Shown one piece after another: positions 9,908 to 18,948 of a DNA stretch of 64,000 nucleotides (positions within the stretch are counted from its first letter, which is position 1; every line of letters starts with the position of its first letter). Source of the stretch: Acidimicrobiia bacterium (GTDB taxonomy: Bacteria > Actinomycetota > Acidimicrobiia > Acidimicrobiales > Aldehydirespiratoraceae); contig JAJEEV010000048.1 in NCBI GenBank assembly GCA_022820805.1, positions 62,001 to 126,000 of the forward strand, written 5' to 3'. The position numbers and the translations under genes were made by a program. The notes under the pieces were generated by a model. The model saw only the letters and a list, made by a program, of their open reading frames with translations. It was not told where the DNA came from and did no database searches.

Positions 9908-10558
9908 TCAGCTCCTGTGGTCGCGACCCGGGTCGTCGGGCCCCGATGCTCCGCCCGCGGGCGGCTCGGTGGAGTTGTCGGTCTGGAGGTTCGGGGCGTC
10001 GGGGAGGAGCCGGTTTCGTTCGGCGAAGTCGTACAACCGCTTGTGCAGCTGTTTTCTTCCCCGATGGAGGCGGCTCATCACGGTGCCAATGGGCACGTCG
10101 AGGATCTCGGCGATCTCGGAGTAGGAGAAGCCTTCCACGTCGGCGAGCAGGACGGGCAGGCGGTAGTAGTCGGGCAGATCCTCGACGGCCTGCTTCACCT
10201 CGTGGTCGGCGAACAGTTCGGCGAGCTCGTCCTCGACACTGCGACCGAGCCGGGCGCTGGTGTCGCCGCCGAGGCGCCGGTAGAGGAAGAGGTGCTCCAC
10301 GTCGCCGAGGTCGGTCTCTGCGGGCCGGCGCTGGCGTCGCCGGTACTCGGTGATGTAGGCGTTCGTGAGGATGCGGTACATCCACGCCTTGAGGTTCGTG
10401 CCCTCGGTGAAGGTGCCGTAGGAGCGGTAGGCCCGCAGGTAGGTCTCCGAGACGAGGTCCTCCGCGTCGGCGCGGTTGCGGGTCAACCTGATCGCCGCCG
10501 AGTACAGCGACGACATCAGCGGCAGGGCATCGTCCGCGAAGGTTGCCTGGTCGGCCAC
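9908..10558 (-). CDS. sigR: ECF RNA polymerase sigma factor, SigR/RpoE type
   Basis: A 216-residue ECF sigma factor. Region 2 includes [18 protein letters not shown] and [15 protein letters not shown], and region 4 includes [19 protein letters not shown], the helix-turn-helix for the -35 element. The RsrA-like gene follows immediately, as in the SigR redox-stress system of mycothiol-using actinobacteria. The C-terminal 30 residues are a proline/aspartate-rich extension. The GTG start lies only about 30 bases from the 3' end of tRNA-Thr, so its promoter must lie upstream of or inside the tRNA gene. Confidence 0.93.
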   Translation of the reverse strand: MADQATFADDALPLMSSLYSAAIRLTRNRADAEDLVSETYLRAYRSYGTFTEGTNLKAWMYRILTNAYITEYRRRQRRPAETDLGDVEHLFLYRRLGGDTSARLGRSVEDELAELFADHEVKQAVEDLPDYYRLPVLLADVEGFSYSEIAEILDVPIGTVMSRLHRGRKQLHKRLYDFAERNRLLPDAPNLQTDNSTEPPAGGASGPDDPGRDHRS

Positions 10559-10588
10559 GAGCCGCCTCTTGAGGTGCGGGTGTGAGGG

Positions 10589-10661
10589 AGCCCGAAAGGG
10601 GATTTGAACCCCTGACCTACGCTTTACGAGAGCGTCGCTCTACCGACTGAGCTATTCGGGC
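10589..10661 (-). tRNA. tRNA-Thr (CGT anticodon)
   Basis: Read on the minus strand it folds as a standard cloverleaf: 7-bp acceptor stem (GCCCGAA with TTCGGGC), 4-bp D stem, 5-bp anticodon stem ACGCT/AGCGT around the loop CTCGTAA (anticodon CGT, decoding ACG), and a 5-bp T stem with loop TTCAAAT. The CCA end is not encoded, and the discriminator base is T. Confidence 0.97.
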
Positions 10662-10702
10662 GGGTTGACACCAAGCGACAGAGCCGTCCGGCGCCGACTC
10701 AG

Positions 10703-10708
10703 ATTATC
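10703..10708 (-). promoter_or_regulatory. Possible -10 element for tRNA-Thr / sigR
   Basis: On the minus strand GATAAT lies about 42 bases upstream of the tRNA 5' end. No convincing TTGACA-like -35 box is seen 16-18 bases further up, so this is weak. It would also serve sigR if that gene is read through from the tRNA. Confidence 0.3.
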
Positions 10709-10749
10709 GGCCGGAGGCGGCGGACCTGCTCGAGAGGCGCGCGCAAGCG

Positions 10750-10872
10750 GCTGAGAGCTTGTCGCGGTGTGGCGGTGTCATTCCCGCTATTGTTCGCTGC
10801 GCTCACGGGCCGCTCGGGCCACGGCCTCGCGCCGTATGGGCCGCGTTGTCTCGCCCATTCGCTCGGCCTCTA
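10750..10872 (-). repeat. Dispersed intergenic repeat, copy C (inverted)
   Basis: On the minus strand it reads CTAGAGGCCGAGCG and then CCCATACGGCGCGAGGCCGT, the core CGGCCCGTGAGCGCAGCGAA and GGGAATGACACCG. It lies between the holB stop and tRNA-Thr. Relative to the flanking minus-strand genes it is reversed compared with copies A, B, D and E. The AGAGG end, not the TCA end, overlaps the holB stop codon (TAG). Confidence 0.82.
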
Positions 10873-11985
10873 GGGCGCCGGGGGCAGGTCCAGGAACAGG
10901 GCTTGGAGGGTGAGGGCTTCGTTGGGTGACCGGATCAGGCTCTCGGCGGTGGCTCGGAGCCGGTCCACGGCCCTCACGGCTCGCCGGTCGGCCGCGGGGT
11001 CGTTCCGCTCGGATGCGATCTGCTCCCGGTAGCGGGCACTGAGGGTGGCCAGTCCGAAGCGGATCTCGTCGGTGCGGAACTGGCGGTGCTCGCGCTTGTG
11101 CTGGGCCTCGATGTCGCGGCGGCCCGAGCCGCGGGTGCCGAACCGAGCCTCGCGCTCGTCGAGGGCGACCATCTCGGCCCGGTGGCGCTCGGTCAGGGCT
11201 GCGCCGGCGTCGTCGATCAATGCCCGCAGCTCCGCGACCAGCTCCGCCACCGCGGCGCCGGTGCCGTCGAGACGGTCCGGAACCGCCAGCCAGGCCTCCC
11301 GCCGGGCCGCGACCCGCTCGTCGGCAGCCAGAACCCGGGCCCGGTGGAGGTTGCCCGCAGCCGCAGCCGCCACCAGCGCGGCCCGATCGGTGCCGGCCAG
11401 GCCCTCCGACACCAGCACCGCGGCCACCTCGTCGTCGGGGATCGGGCCGAAGTCGACCTGGGAGCAGCGGGAGGCGATGGTGACATGCTCCGGCAGCACC
11501 TGCTCGGCCAGCAGCACCCACACCACCGACGTAGCGGGCTCCTCGACCGGCTTCAGCAGAGCTGCAGCCGCGGCCGCCGTCGCGGTGTGGAACCGGTCCA
11601 CCACCAGCACCTTGCGGGTGCCCTCCACCGGGGTGCGGCTCGCCTCCACGATGAGCTGCGACACCTCCTCCTCCCGGCGCAGGCTGTTCCCCGCCGGGCT
11701 GAGCACGAAGACGTCCGGGTGCTCCTCGCGGGCGGCCAGCCGGCGATGCCTGGCGGCCCGCTGCGACTCGGCGCCCGCTCGCGCGTCGGCGGCCACGATC
11801 AACTCGCCCGAGAACGCGCCGGCCGCGGTCCGCTTGCCCGAGCCCCGGGGACCCACCAGCAGGTAGGCGTGCACCGGCGACGCCACCGCCGACGCCAGCG
11901 CAGCCACCGCCCGAGGCTGGCCCACCACCGGCGACCACGGATCGACCGGGGCCGTCCCCGCCGCAGCCTCCAGCAGGTTGGTCAT
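10870..11985 (-). CDS. holB: DNA polymerase III subunit delta'
   Basis: Clamp-loader subunit of the replicative polymerase. The protein has 371 residues. The N-terminal AAA-type domain carries a P-loop-like GPRGSGKRTAAGAF, followed by VLVVDRFHTATAAAAAALLKPVEEP, the usual delta' segment, and TIASRCSQVDFGP (sensor-1 SRC motif). The zinc-module cysteines of gamma/tau are absent, as expected for a delta' of this group. The C-terminal half is helical and arginine-rich. It overlaps tmk by four bases; the tmk-holB order is widespread in bacteria. The stop codon lies within a dispersed-repeat copy. Confidence 0.9.
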   Translation of the reverse strand: MTNLLEAAAGTAPVDPWSPVVGQPRAVAALASAVASPVHAYLLVGPRGSGKRTAAGAFSGELIVAADARAGAESQRAARHRRLAAREEHPDVFVLSPAGNSLRREEEVSQLIVEASRTPVEGTRKVLVVDRFHTATAAAAAALLKPVEEPATSVVWVLLAEQVLPEHVTIASRCSQVDFGPIPDDEVAAVLVSEGLAGTDRAALVAAAAAGNLHRARVLAADERVAARREAWLAVPDRLDGTGAAVAELVAELRALIDDAGAALTERHRAEMVALDEREARFGTRGSGRRDIEAQHKREHRQFRTDEIRFGLATLSARYREQIASERNDPAADRRAVRAVDRLRATAESLIRSPNEALTLQALFLDLPPAP

Positions 11986-12587
11986 CCGTCACCGAGACGG
12001 TCGCGCACCGCAGCCAGGATCCGGGCCGCCACCTCCTCGGTGGTTCCGGCCGCGTCCACCACCGCCCAGCGGGCCGGGTCGGCCCCGGCCAGAGCGAGGT
12101 AGCCGTTTCGGACCCGGTCGAGGAACTCCGGGCCCTGTCCCTCGAAGCGGTCCGCGGATGCACCCAGGCGCTGCCAGGCCTGCTCGGCCGAAAGGTCCAT
12201 CAGGACGTTCAGGTCCGGCTCGAGCCCGCCGGTGGCGAATCGCATCATCGCCGCCAGCTCGTCGAGGTCGAGGCTCCGCCCGTAGCCCTGGTAGGCGAGC
12301 GTCGATGCCGTGAAGCGATCGGTGACCACGTCACGGCCGGAAGCCAGCAACGGCCCGACTATCTCGGCGACGTGCTGAGCCTTGTCGGCGATGATCAGCA
12401 GGGCCTCGGTGCGGTCGTCGACCGAGTCGTTGGCCGGGTTGAGCAGGACATCCCTGATGATCTCGCCGACGCCGGTCGCGCCGAACTGGAACGTGAACTC
12501 CGCTCCCAGCGAGTCGGCGAGCATCCGGGCCTGGGTCGACTTCCCGGACGCGTCGATCCCCTCGACCGCGATCAGCCGGCCGCTCAC
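11982..12587 (-). CDS. tmk: Thymidylate kinase
   Basis: Phosphorylates dTMP to dTDP. The protein has 201 residues with P-loop VEGIDASGKSTQARML, the DRx motif VTDRFTASTLAYQGYGR, which contacts dTMP, and the LID region near ASADRFEGQG. It overlaps holB downstream and the MFS gene upstream by four bases each, so the three genes are translationally coupled. Confidence 0.94.
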   Translation of the reverse strand: MSGRLIAVEGIDASGKSTQARMLADSLGAEFTFQFGATGVGEIIRDVLLNPANDSVDDRTEALLIIADKAQHVAEIVGPLLASGRDVVTDRFTASTLAYQGYGRSLDLDELAAMMRFATGGLEPDLNVLMDLSAEQAWQRLGASADRFEGQGPEFLDRVRNGYLALAGADPARWAVVDAAGTTEEVAARILAAVRDRLGDG

Positions 12588-14140
12588 TGCTCCGACCCGG
12601 CCGCCGGCTCATCGCCGGACGGCGTCTCGGGCACGGAGCCGGACGCGTCATCGGCTCCTGTGATCGCCGCCACCGCAGGCACCTCGACCGGCTCCCCCAC
12701 CTTCGTCCCGTCCAATCCGTCGGCCGACTCCCCGGTCCGGCCCGCGCCGGCCCGGAGGCTCCAGCTGGCCAGGCCCCCGGCGACCACGATGATCACCCCG
12801 GCCAGCCACATAGTCAGCCGCACGCCGGGAAGCTCGACCCGGGCGCCCAGCACGGTGATGAACCCGTCCCACCACCGCTCCGACAGGTTGTCGAGCAGGT
12901 CGGCCAGAACCCCGCCCACGGCCAGGGCGATCAGAACGCACAGCCGCACCAGCACCAGCAGCGCGGAGAACACCCGACCCCGGATCTCGTTGGACACGTT
13001 CTCGTGCAGCAGCGTGAACCCGAGCACGTAGGAGGGGCCCGCCAGCATCCCCAGCATCACCACCAGCGGGATCATCAGCGACAGCCGGTCCACCGACGCG
13101 GCCGCCAGCAGCACCGCGCCCGCGCCGATGAGCGCGTACGTGAACCCTCGGGTGCGGTTGATGCGGTTCTGCAGCGCCGACGCCGACCCGACGCCGATGG
13201 CCATTCCCACGCCCAGCGAGAACAGCACGGCGTGAAAGTCGGCCTCCCGCCCCACGATCACCTCATCGACGAAGCGGGCGCCCAGCAGGAACACCATCCC
13301 CGCACCCATCACTGCTGTGGCCAGCCCCACATTCACCGACCGGATGATCGGGTTCTTCCCCACCAGGCGCCAGCCCTCTCGAAGCTCCCGGACGGCTCCG
13401 CCGAGGTCGAGGCTCCCCCGCTCGGTCGCCCGACGCTCGTCGCGGGAGCGCGCCGGGATGGAGATCCGCCAGATGATCAGGGCGGTGACGACGAACGACA
13501 GGGCGTCCACGTAGAAGGCGAGGCCCTCCTCGTTGAGTCGCAGCGTGGTCACCCACCCCTCGTCCGACACCGCCTCGGCCGCCTTGGCCAGCAGCGCGGC
13601 CACCCCCGCGGCGACCGGGAACATGCCGTATGCGGCGGCCACGTTCAGCGAATTGGCTGAGGTGAGCTTGTCGCGGGGCACGAGATTGGGGACCGTGGCC
13701 TCCTTGGCGGGCTGCCACATCATCGTGAGCAGTTCCAGCAGCGTGCTGGCGATGATCAGACCGATCAGGGTGTCGACGAACGGCAGCGTCACCAGCACCA
13801 GCGCCCGGCCCACATCGCAGGTCACCATCACGCTCTTGCGGTTGAGCCGGTCGACGATCACGCCCACCGCGGTGGCCAGGAAGAACCCCGGCGCCACCCG
13901 GGTGGCCAGGACCAAGGCGATGGCCGTGCTCTTGGAGCCCTCCGGGGCGAGCTGGTCGGCCAGGGCGATAGTGGCGAACAGGCCCAACCAATCGCCGGTG
14001 GCCGAGACGACCTGGGCGATCCAGAGCCTGAAGAAGGCCCGGGTGCCGAATATCCGCTCCAGGCGGCCAGCAGGCCGAGCCGCCTCGAAGGCTTCGTCGA
14101 GCCGGATGCCGGCCGAGGAGCGGGGGGCCTGCTCTCCCAC
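12584..14140 (-). CDS. MFS transporter
   Basis: A 518-residue membrane protein of the MFS_3-type efflux group, with about ten to twelve hydrophobic spans. The loop between the second and third spans reads VDRLNRKSVMVTCDVGRAL, the MFS motif-A equivalent. The N-terminal 30 residues and the C-terminal 55 residues are hydrophilic and probably cytoplasmic; the tail is rich in Asp, Gly and Ser. No substrate can be named. It is coupled to tmk, which is unusual and may reflect only operon packing. A short repeat fragment precedes it. Confidence 0.82.
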   Translation of the reverse strand: MGEQAPRSSAGIRLDEAFEAARPAGRLERIFGTRAFFRLWIAQVVSATGDWLGLFATIALADQLAPEGSKSTAIALVLATRVAPGFFLATAVGVIVDRLNRKSVMVTCDVGRALVLVTLPFVDTLIGLIIASTLLELLTMMWQPAKEATVPNLVPRDKLTSANSLNVAAAYGMFPVAAGVAALLAKAAEAVSDEGWVTTLRLNEEGLAFYVDALSFVVTALIIWRISIPARSRDERRATERGSLDLGGAVRELREGWRLVGKNPIIRSVNVGLATAVMGAGMVFLLGARFVDEVIVGREADFHAVLFSLGVGMAIGVGSASALQNRINRTRGFTYALIGAGAVLLAAASVDRLSLMIPLVVMLGMLAGPSYVLGFTLLHENVSNEIRGRVFSALLVLVRLCVLIALAVGGVLADLLDNLSERWWDGFITVLGARVELPGVRLTMWLAGVIIVVAGGLASWSLRAGAGRTGESADGLDGTKVGEPVEVPAVAAITGADDASGSVPETPSGDEPAAGSEQ

Positions 14141-14174
14141 GACACCCGAGGCTAGGCGTCGCGGCGCTTCGTCG

Positions 14175-14201
14175 GCTCAGAGGCCGAGCGGGCAGGCGAG
14201 C
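14175..14201 (+). repeat. Fragment of the dispersed intergenic repeat
   Basis: CTCAGAGGCCGAGCGGGCAG followed by GCGAGCGG, matching the left end of the family (compare copies A and E). It sits between the topA stop at 14205 and the MFS start at 14140. The core and right half of the element are missing. Confidence 0.6.
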
Positions 14202-14204
14202 GGA

Positions 14205-16820
14205 TCAGTTGCGCTTGCGGGCCGGCTTCCGGCGACCGGGGCGCTTCTTGGCCGGGCCCTTGGCCCGCTTCTCGGCCAGCAGATCGCAGGCCCTCTCGAG
14301 CGTGAGCCCCTCCACGGTGTCGGCTGAGCGGAGGGAGGCGTTGACCTCTCCGTCGGTCACGTAGTGGCCGTAGCGGCCGTCCTTGACCACCACGGCGCGG
14401 CCCGTGACGGGATCCTCCCCCAGCTCCCTGAGGGGTGCGGCCGGCGCCGCGGCGCGGCCGCGGCTCTTCGGCTGGGACAGCAGGGCCAGGCACTCCTCGA
14501 GGGTGACCGTGAACAGCTGGTCCTCGCCGGCCAGGCTGCGGCTGTCGGAGCCCTTGCGCACGAAGGGCCCGTAGCGGCCGTTCTGCACGGTTATCTCCAC
14601 CCCGTCGGCCGGATCAACCCCCACCGTGCGGGGCAGCGACAGCAGTTCGAGCGCCTGGTCCAGGGTGACCGTCTCCAGCTCCATCGTCTTGAGCAGCGAG
14701 GCGAACTTGGGCTTGTCGGGGACCTCGTCAGCCAGCCCGAGCTGCACGTAGGGGCCGTAACGTCCCGACTTGGCCACCACCGACAGTCCCGTGTCGGGAT
14801 CGGTGCCCAGCGCCCGCTCGTCACGGCCGGTGGCGAGCAGTTCCAGCACCCGATCGACGGTGAGCTCGTCGGGAGCGGTGCCATCGGGCACCGAGGTCGA
14901 GTCGGCGCCCCTGTGCACGCTCGCGCCGTCGCGCCAGACTCGGACCTCGACCTGCTCACCGTCGGCGTCGACACCCAGCTGGATCGAGTTCACCGAACGG
15001 GCGTCGATGTCGCCGAGGCGGCTGGACACCTTCTCCTTGAGGCCCGGATCGTCCGAACCGCCGAAATAGAACCGCTGGAGCCAGGGCACCTGCTCCTCTG
15101 CTCCGGCCGCGATCCGGTCGAGATCGTCCTCCATCTCGGCGGTGAAGGCGTAGTCGACCAGCTTCGGGAAGTGGCGTTCCAGCAGGTTCACCACCGAGAA
15201 CGCGGTGAACGACGGAACCAGCGCCGAGCCCTTCTTCCACACGTAGCCCCGGTCGGTGATCGTGCCCATGATCGACGAGTAGGTCGACGGCCGGCCCACG
15301 CCGAGCTGTTCCAGGCGCCGCACCAACGACGCCTCGGTGAAGCGGGCGGGCGGCTGCGTCTCGTGCCCGGAGGCCTCCATCCCGTGGCAACTGACGGCGT
15401 CGCCCTCCTCTAGCGGCGGCAGGCGCCGCTCGTCGGCGGCCTCGCTCGCCTCGCCGGCGTCGGTGCCCTCGGTGTACACCTCGCGGAAGCCCGTATGGGT
15501 AATCACCGTGCCGCTGGCCGTGAACTCGGCGTCGGACCCGGCAGCTGTGCGGGCGCCCACTCGCAGTTGCACGGTCTCGCCGGTGCAGTCGGTCATCTGG
15601 CTGGCCAGCGTCCGCTTCCACACCAGCTCGTACAGCCGGGCCTCGGGCTGGGGCACCTGCCCGGCCACCGTGCTGGGTTCGGCGAAGGCCTCCCCGGCCG
15701 GCCGGATGGCCTCGTGGGCCTCCTGAGCGTTCTTCACCTTGCTGGCGTACGTCCTCGGCTTGGCGGGGAGCAGGCGCTCCCCGTAGCGACCGGCCACCGC
15801 GGCGCGGGCGGCGGCCACCGCAGCCGACGACAGCGACGTGCTGTCGGTCCGCATGTAGGTGATGTAGCCCTTCTCGTACAGGGACTGGGCCGCTCTCATG
15901 GCCGCCGCCGAGGACATTCCCAGCTTGCGGGCCGCCTCCTGCTGAAGCGTGGAGGTGATGAACGGCGGAGCGGGGCGGCGCCGGTACGGCTTGGAGGTAC
16001 GCGACCGCACCGCGAAGTCCGCATCCTGGAGGCCTGCCACCAGGTTCGCGGCCGCGGCCTCGTCGAGCACGGTCAGGCCGGCCCGGGCCGGCTGGCCGTC
16101 GGGGCCGAAGTCGCGTGCGGTGGCGACCCGGGATCCGTCGAGCGAGGCCAGGGCGGCCGTGAAGGTGGGGCCCTCGGCCGCCTGAGGCGCCAACGTGGCC
16201 GTCAGTCCCCAGAAGGAGGCGCTCACGAAGCTCATCCGCTCCCGCTCGCGCTCCACCACGATGCGCACTGCCACGCTCTGGACCCGGCCGGCCGACAGCT
16301 GGGGCATCACCTTCTTCCACAGCACCGGCGACACCTCGTAGCCGTAGAGCCGGTCGAGCATCCGGCGGGCCTCCTGGGCGTCCACCAGCCGCCGGTCGAG
16401 CTCACGGGGCGAGGCCACCGCGGCCGAGATGGCCGACCGGGTGATCTCGTGGAACACCATCCGCTTCACCGGGACGCGCGGGTTGAGCACCTCCAGCAGG
16501 TGCCAGGCGATCGCCTCCCCCTCGCGGTCCTCGTCGGTGGCCAGGTACAGCTCGTCGGCGTCGGCCAGCAGACTCTTCAGCTTGCGAACCTGCTGGCGCT
16601 TGTCGGTGTTGACCACGTACAGCGGCTTGAAGCCGTTGTCCACGTCGATTCCGAGGCGGGCCCACGATTCGGACTTGTAGGCCTTGGGCACCTCGGCCGC
16701 CCGGCTCGGGAGGTCGCGGATGTGACCGATCGAGGACTCGACGACGTAGCCGGCGCCGAGGTAGCCGGAAATCGTCTTCGCCTTGGCGGGCGACTCAACG
16801 ATGACTAGAGCGTTGGCCAT
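14205..16820 (-). CDS. topA: DNA topoisomerase I (type IA)
   Basis: Relaxes negative supercoils by a single-strand break. The protein has 871 residues. The Toprim domain has VIVESPAKAKTI at the N-terminus and the acidic metal site YLATDEDREGEAIAWHL near residue 93. The catalytic tyrosine is Tyr322 in GYITYMRTDSTS. PQLSAGRVQSVAVR is the conserved segment after the Toprim domain. The C-terminus lacks zinc-finger cysteines and instead carries repeats around GRYGPYVQLG, NGRYGPFVRKG and DGRYGHYVTDG, then a Lys/Arg tail that probably binds DNA. This is the usual actinobacterial form. Confidence 0.97.
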   Translation of the reverse strand: MANALVIVESPAKAKTISGYLGAGYVVESSIGHIRDLPSRAAEVPKAYKSESWARLGIDVDNGFKPLYVVNTDKRQQVRKLKSLLADADELYLATDEDREGEAIAWHLLEVLNPRVPVKRMVFHEITRSAISAAVASPRELDRRLVDAQEARRMLDRLYGYEVSPVLWKKVMPQLSAGRVQSVAVRIVVERERERMSFVSASFWGLTATLAPQAAEGPTFTAALASLDGSRVATARDFGPDGQPARAGLTVLDEAAAANLVAGLQDADFAVRSRTSKPYRRRPAPPFITSTLQQEAARKLGMSSAAAMRAAQSLYEKGYITYMRTDSTSLSSAAVAAARAAVAGRYGERLLPAKPRTYASKVKNAQEAHEAIRPAGEAFAEPSTVAGQVPQPEARLYELVWKRTLASQMTDCTGETVQLRVGARTAAGSDAEFTASGTVITHTGFREVYTEGTDAGEASEAADERRLPPLEEGDAVSCHGMEASGHETQPPARFTEASLVRRLEQLGVGRPSTYSSIMGTITDRGYVWKKGSALVPSFTAFSVVNLLERHFPKLVDYAFTAEMEDDLDRIAAGAEEQVPWLQRFYFGGSDDPGLKEKVSSRLGDIDARSVNSIQLGVDADGEQVEVRVWRDGASVHRGADSTSVPDGTAPDELTVDRVLELLATGRDERALGTDPDTGLSVVAKSGRYGPYVQLGLADEVPDKPKFASLLKTMELETVTLDQALELLSLPRTVGVDPADGVEITVQNGRYGPFVRKGSDSRSLAGEDQLFTVTLEECLALLSQPKSRGRAAAPAAPLRELGEDPVTGRAVVVKDGRYGHYVTDGEVNASLRSADTVEGLTLERACDLLAEKRAKGPAKKRPGRRKPARKRN

Positions 16821-16916
16821 GGACTTCGAACCGATCCGACGGGCGGGTGCCCGTCACCAGATTGGGATTCGGACAGGATAAGCAGGGGCTGGCAAGGGTT
16901 GGGGGAACCGGTCGAG

Positions 16917-16934
16917 GGCCGGCGGGCCCCGGCC
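16917..16934 (-). terminator. Possible hairpin terminator after nhaA
   Basis: GGCCGG, six bases, CCGGCC: a perfect six-base stem about 30 bases past the nhaA stop. There is no T-run, so factor-independent termination is uncertain. It lies in the 142-base gap before topA. Confidence 0.35.
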
Positions 16935-16962
16935 GGACGGACGCCGCCCCACTCGCAGGACG

Positions 16963-18324
16963 CTAGCGGGGCGCTGCGGCCGAGTCTGCCGGTCGGGAGC
17001 TGCGGAGGATAGCGGCACCGACGAGGGCCGCGATGGTCGATGCGACCAGGATCCCGATCTTCGCCTGGTCGGTTATGTCGCGGGAGTCGAACGCCAGGTT
17101 GGTGATGAACAGCGACACGGTGAAGCCGATGCCGGCCACGGCGCCCATGCCCAGGATCTTGGCCCAGGTGGCACCGGGGGGCAGCTCGCACCACTTGAGG
17201 CGCACGGCCAGCCACGTGAACGACCCGACGCCCACGAGCTTGCCGAGAACGAGGCCCAGCACGATGCCGAGCGTGACCGGCGACCGCAGGGCGGCTTCGA
17301 CGGAGCCGGACGACAGCTCCACCCCGGCGTTGGCCAGCGCGAAGACGGGAACGATCACGAAGCTGGTCCAGGGGTGCAGCAGGTTGGCGAGCCGGTCGGC
17401 CACCGACACGCGCTCACGCAACTCGAAGGACGCCCGCCGCGCCGCCGGGGGACTGACCGAGTCGCCCCCGATCCACCCGGACACCGTGTTGTCGAGCGTG
17501 TTCGCGCCCACGAGGGGGCGGGCCGGTGTGATGATGCCGAGTATGACCCCTGCGATGGTGGCATGCACCCCGGACTCGAACACCGCGAGCCACACCACCA
17601 CCCCCACCATCAGGTAGGCGGGCACATACCAGATGCGGGCCAGGCGCATGAGGGCCACCAGGACCACGAGCAGGACGGCCACCAGCAGCCACTCCAGCGA
17701 CAGGTCGTCGGTGTAGAACACCGCGATCACCGCGATGGCGCCGATGTCGTCGACGATCGCCAGCGTCAGCAGGAAGATCTTGAGCGAGTTCGAGACCCGC
17801 GGGCCCAGCAGCGACAGCACCCCGACCGCGAAGGCGATGTCGGTCGCCATCGGGATCCCCCAACCGGCCGCTCCCTCGCCGCCCGCATTGAAGGCGACGT
17901 AGATGAGCGCGGGCACGACCATGCCTCCCAGGGCGGCTATGGCCGGCAACGCGGCCGCGGCGGGACGGCGCAACTCGCCCACGACCAGCTCCCGCTTGAT
18001 CTCCAGGCCGACGACGAAGAAGAAGACCACCATCAGGGCATCGTTGATCCAGGCCTCGAGCGGCTCGTCGAGCACCAGCAGGCCGCCCAGCTCGAGTCGG
18101 ACATGACTGTGCAGCAGGTCGAAGTACGAGTCCCGCCAGGGCGAGTTGGCCCAGACGAGGGCCACGACTGCGGCCACCAGCATCAGCGCGCCGCTGGCCG
18201 CCTCGATGCGCAGGAACCGCAGCATCGGCCGGCCGATCCGCCGCGCCAGTCGACGGTCGCTGCCGATCCACGTCAGCGGGGACGGCTCCGGTGCGTCCGG
18301 GTGGTCTCCAGGAGTTGAGGCCAT
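16963..18324 (-). CDS. nhaA: Na+/H+ antiporter NhaA
   Basis: Inner-membrane sodium/proton exchanger for pH and sodium homeostasis. The protein has 453 residues with about twelve hydrophobic spans. Diagnostic segments are ALMVVFFFVVGLEIKRELV, GIPMATDIAFAVGVLSLLG (the Asp of the ion-binding pair region) and LAIVDDIGAIAVIAVFY. A hydrophilic insert around residues 285-300 and a short C-terminal tail extend it beyond the E. coli protein. The ATG at 18324 leaves about 40 bases to the HATPase gene upstream on the same strand. Confidence 0.95.
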   Translation of the reverse strand: MASTPGDHPDAPEPSPLTWIGSDRRLARRIGRPMLRFLRIEAASGALMLVAAVVALVWANSPWRDSYFDLLHSHVRLELGGLLVLDEPLEAWINDALMVVFFFVVGLEIKRELVVGELRRPAAAALPAIAALGGMVVPALIYVAFNAGGEGAAGWGIPMATDIAFAVGVLSLLGPRVSNSLKIFLLTLAIVDDIGAIAVIAVFYTDDLSLEWLLVAVLLVVLVALMRLARIWYVPAYLMVGVVVWLAVFESGVHATIAGVILGIITPARPLVGANTLDNTVSGWIGGDSVSPPAARRASFELRERVSVADRLANLLHPWTSFVIVPVFALANAGVELSSGSVEAALRSPVTLGIVLGLVLGKLVGVGSFTWLAVRLKWCELPPGATWAKILGMGAVAGIGFTVSLFITNLAFDSRDITDQAKIGILVASTIAALVGAAILRSSRPADSAAAPR

Positions 18325-18364
18325 CGCGATGGTCTACTGGCGGTCGAACTCGTCGATAGCGGCG

Positions 18365-18799
18365 CTAGGACGACTTGAGGATAAGGCACGCCTCGGTGCC
18401 GCGCGGGCTCGAGCGGATGTGGAACTCGTCGGCGAGCGCTCGAATGATGGAGATGCCCATGCCCGACTCCCGGCCCAGACGGACCGGCGACTCCGCCGGC
18501 GAGGTGTCCAGCACCGCGTCCGCATCGAAGCCGGGACCCTCGTCGCGAACCACCACGGACACCTGCCCGCCGGAGCAATGGCAGCTGACCCGCACCGGGC
18601 TTGTGCAGCCCGAGCGGATGTGGGCCTGTATGGCGTTGGTGGTCGCCTCCGAGACCGCCACCCGGAGATCGTCGACGCGGGCCGGCTCCAGGCTCGGCTC
18701 CAGCTCCGCCGCAGCGGCCACCACCACCCGGACGAGCGACACGTAGTCGGGCCGCGGGGGGATCTCGACCTCTATGGCGTCATTCATGGCCGCGCTCAT
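18365..18799 (-). CDS. Anti-sigma-type HATPase (RsbW/SpoIIAB-like)
   Basis: A 144-residue single-domain GHKL protein. The N box is VSEATTNAIQAHI, the G1 box VRDEGPGFDAD and the G2 box GRESGMGISII. Such proteins bind a sigma factor or another partner and phosphorylate a STAS antagonist. The STAS gene lies just upstream on the same strand with a repeat copy between them. The start is ATG 18799 or the in-frame ATG at 18787; both lie just inside the repeat boundary. No partner-switched sigma factor is encoded in the window. Confidence 0.85.
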   Translation of the reverse strand: MSAAMNDAIEVEIPPRPDYVSLVRVVVAAAAELEPSLEPARVDDLRVAVSEATTNAIQAHIRSGCTSPVRVSCHCSGGQVSVVVRDEGPGFDADAVLDTSPAESPVRLGRESGMGISIIRALADEFHIRSSPRGTEACLILKSS

Positions 18800-18808
18800 C
18801 GGGCCGCC

Positions 18809-18948
18809 CAGAGGCCGAGCGGATAGATACGCGAGTCCAGCACATACGGGTGAGGCCGTGGCCCGAGCGGCCCGTGAGCGCAGCGAACAAGAGCGGAATG
18901 ACACCGTGGCGACGTGACCGGCCTGGCATCAATCCGCGCACTTTCTCA
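18809..18948 (+). repeat. Dispersed intergenic repeat, copy D
   Basis: A near-complete copy of about 140 bp beginning CAGAGGCCGAGCGGATAGAT, passing CACATACGGGTGAGGCCGTG and the core GGCCCGTGAGCGCAGCGAAC, and ending GGCATCAATCCGCGCACTTT plus CTCA. The last three bases encode the stop of the STAS gene. The first base lies about 10 bases before the HATPase start codon, so the element fills essentially the whole spacer. Confidence 0.87.
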
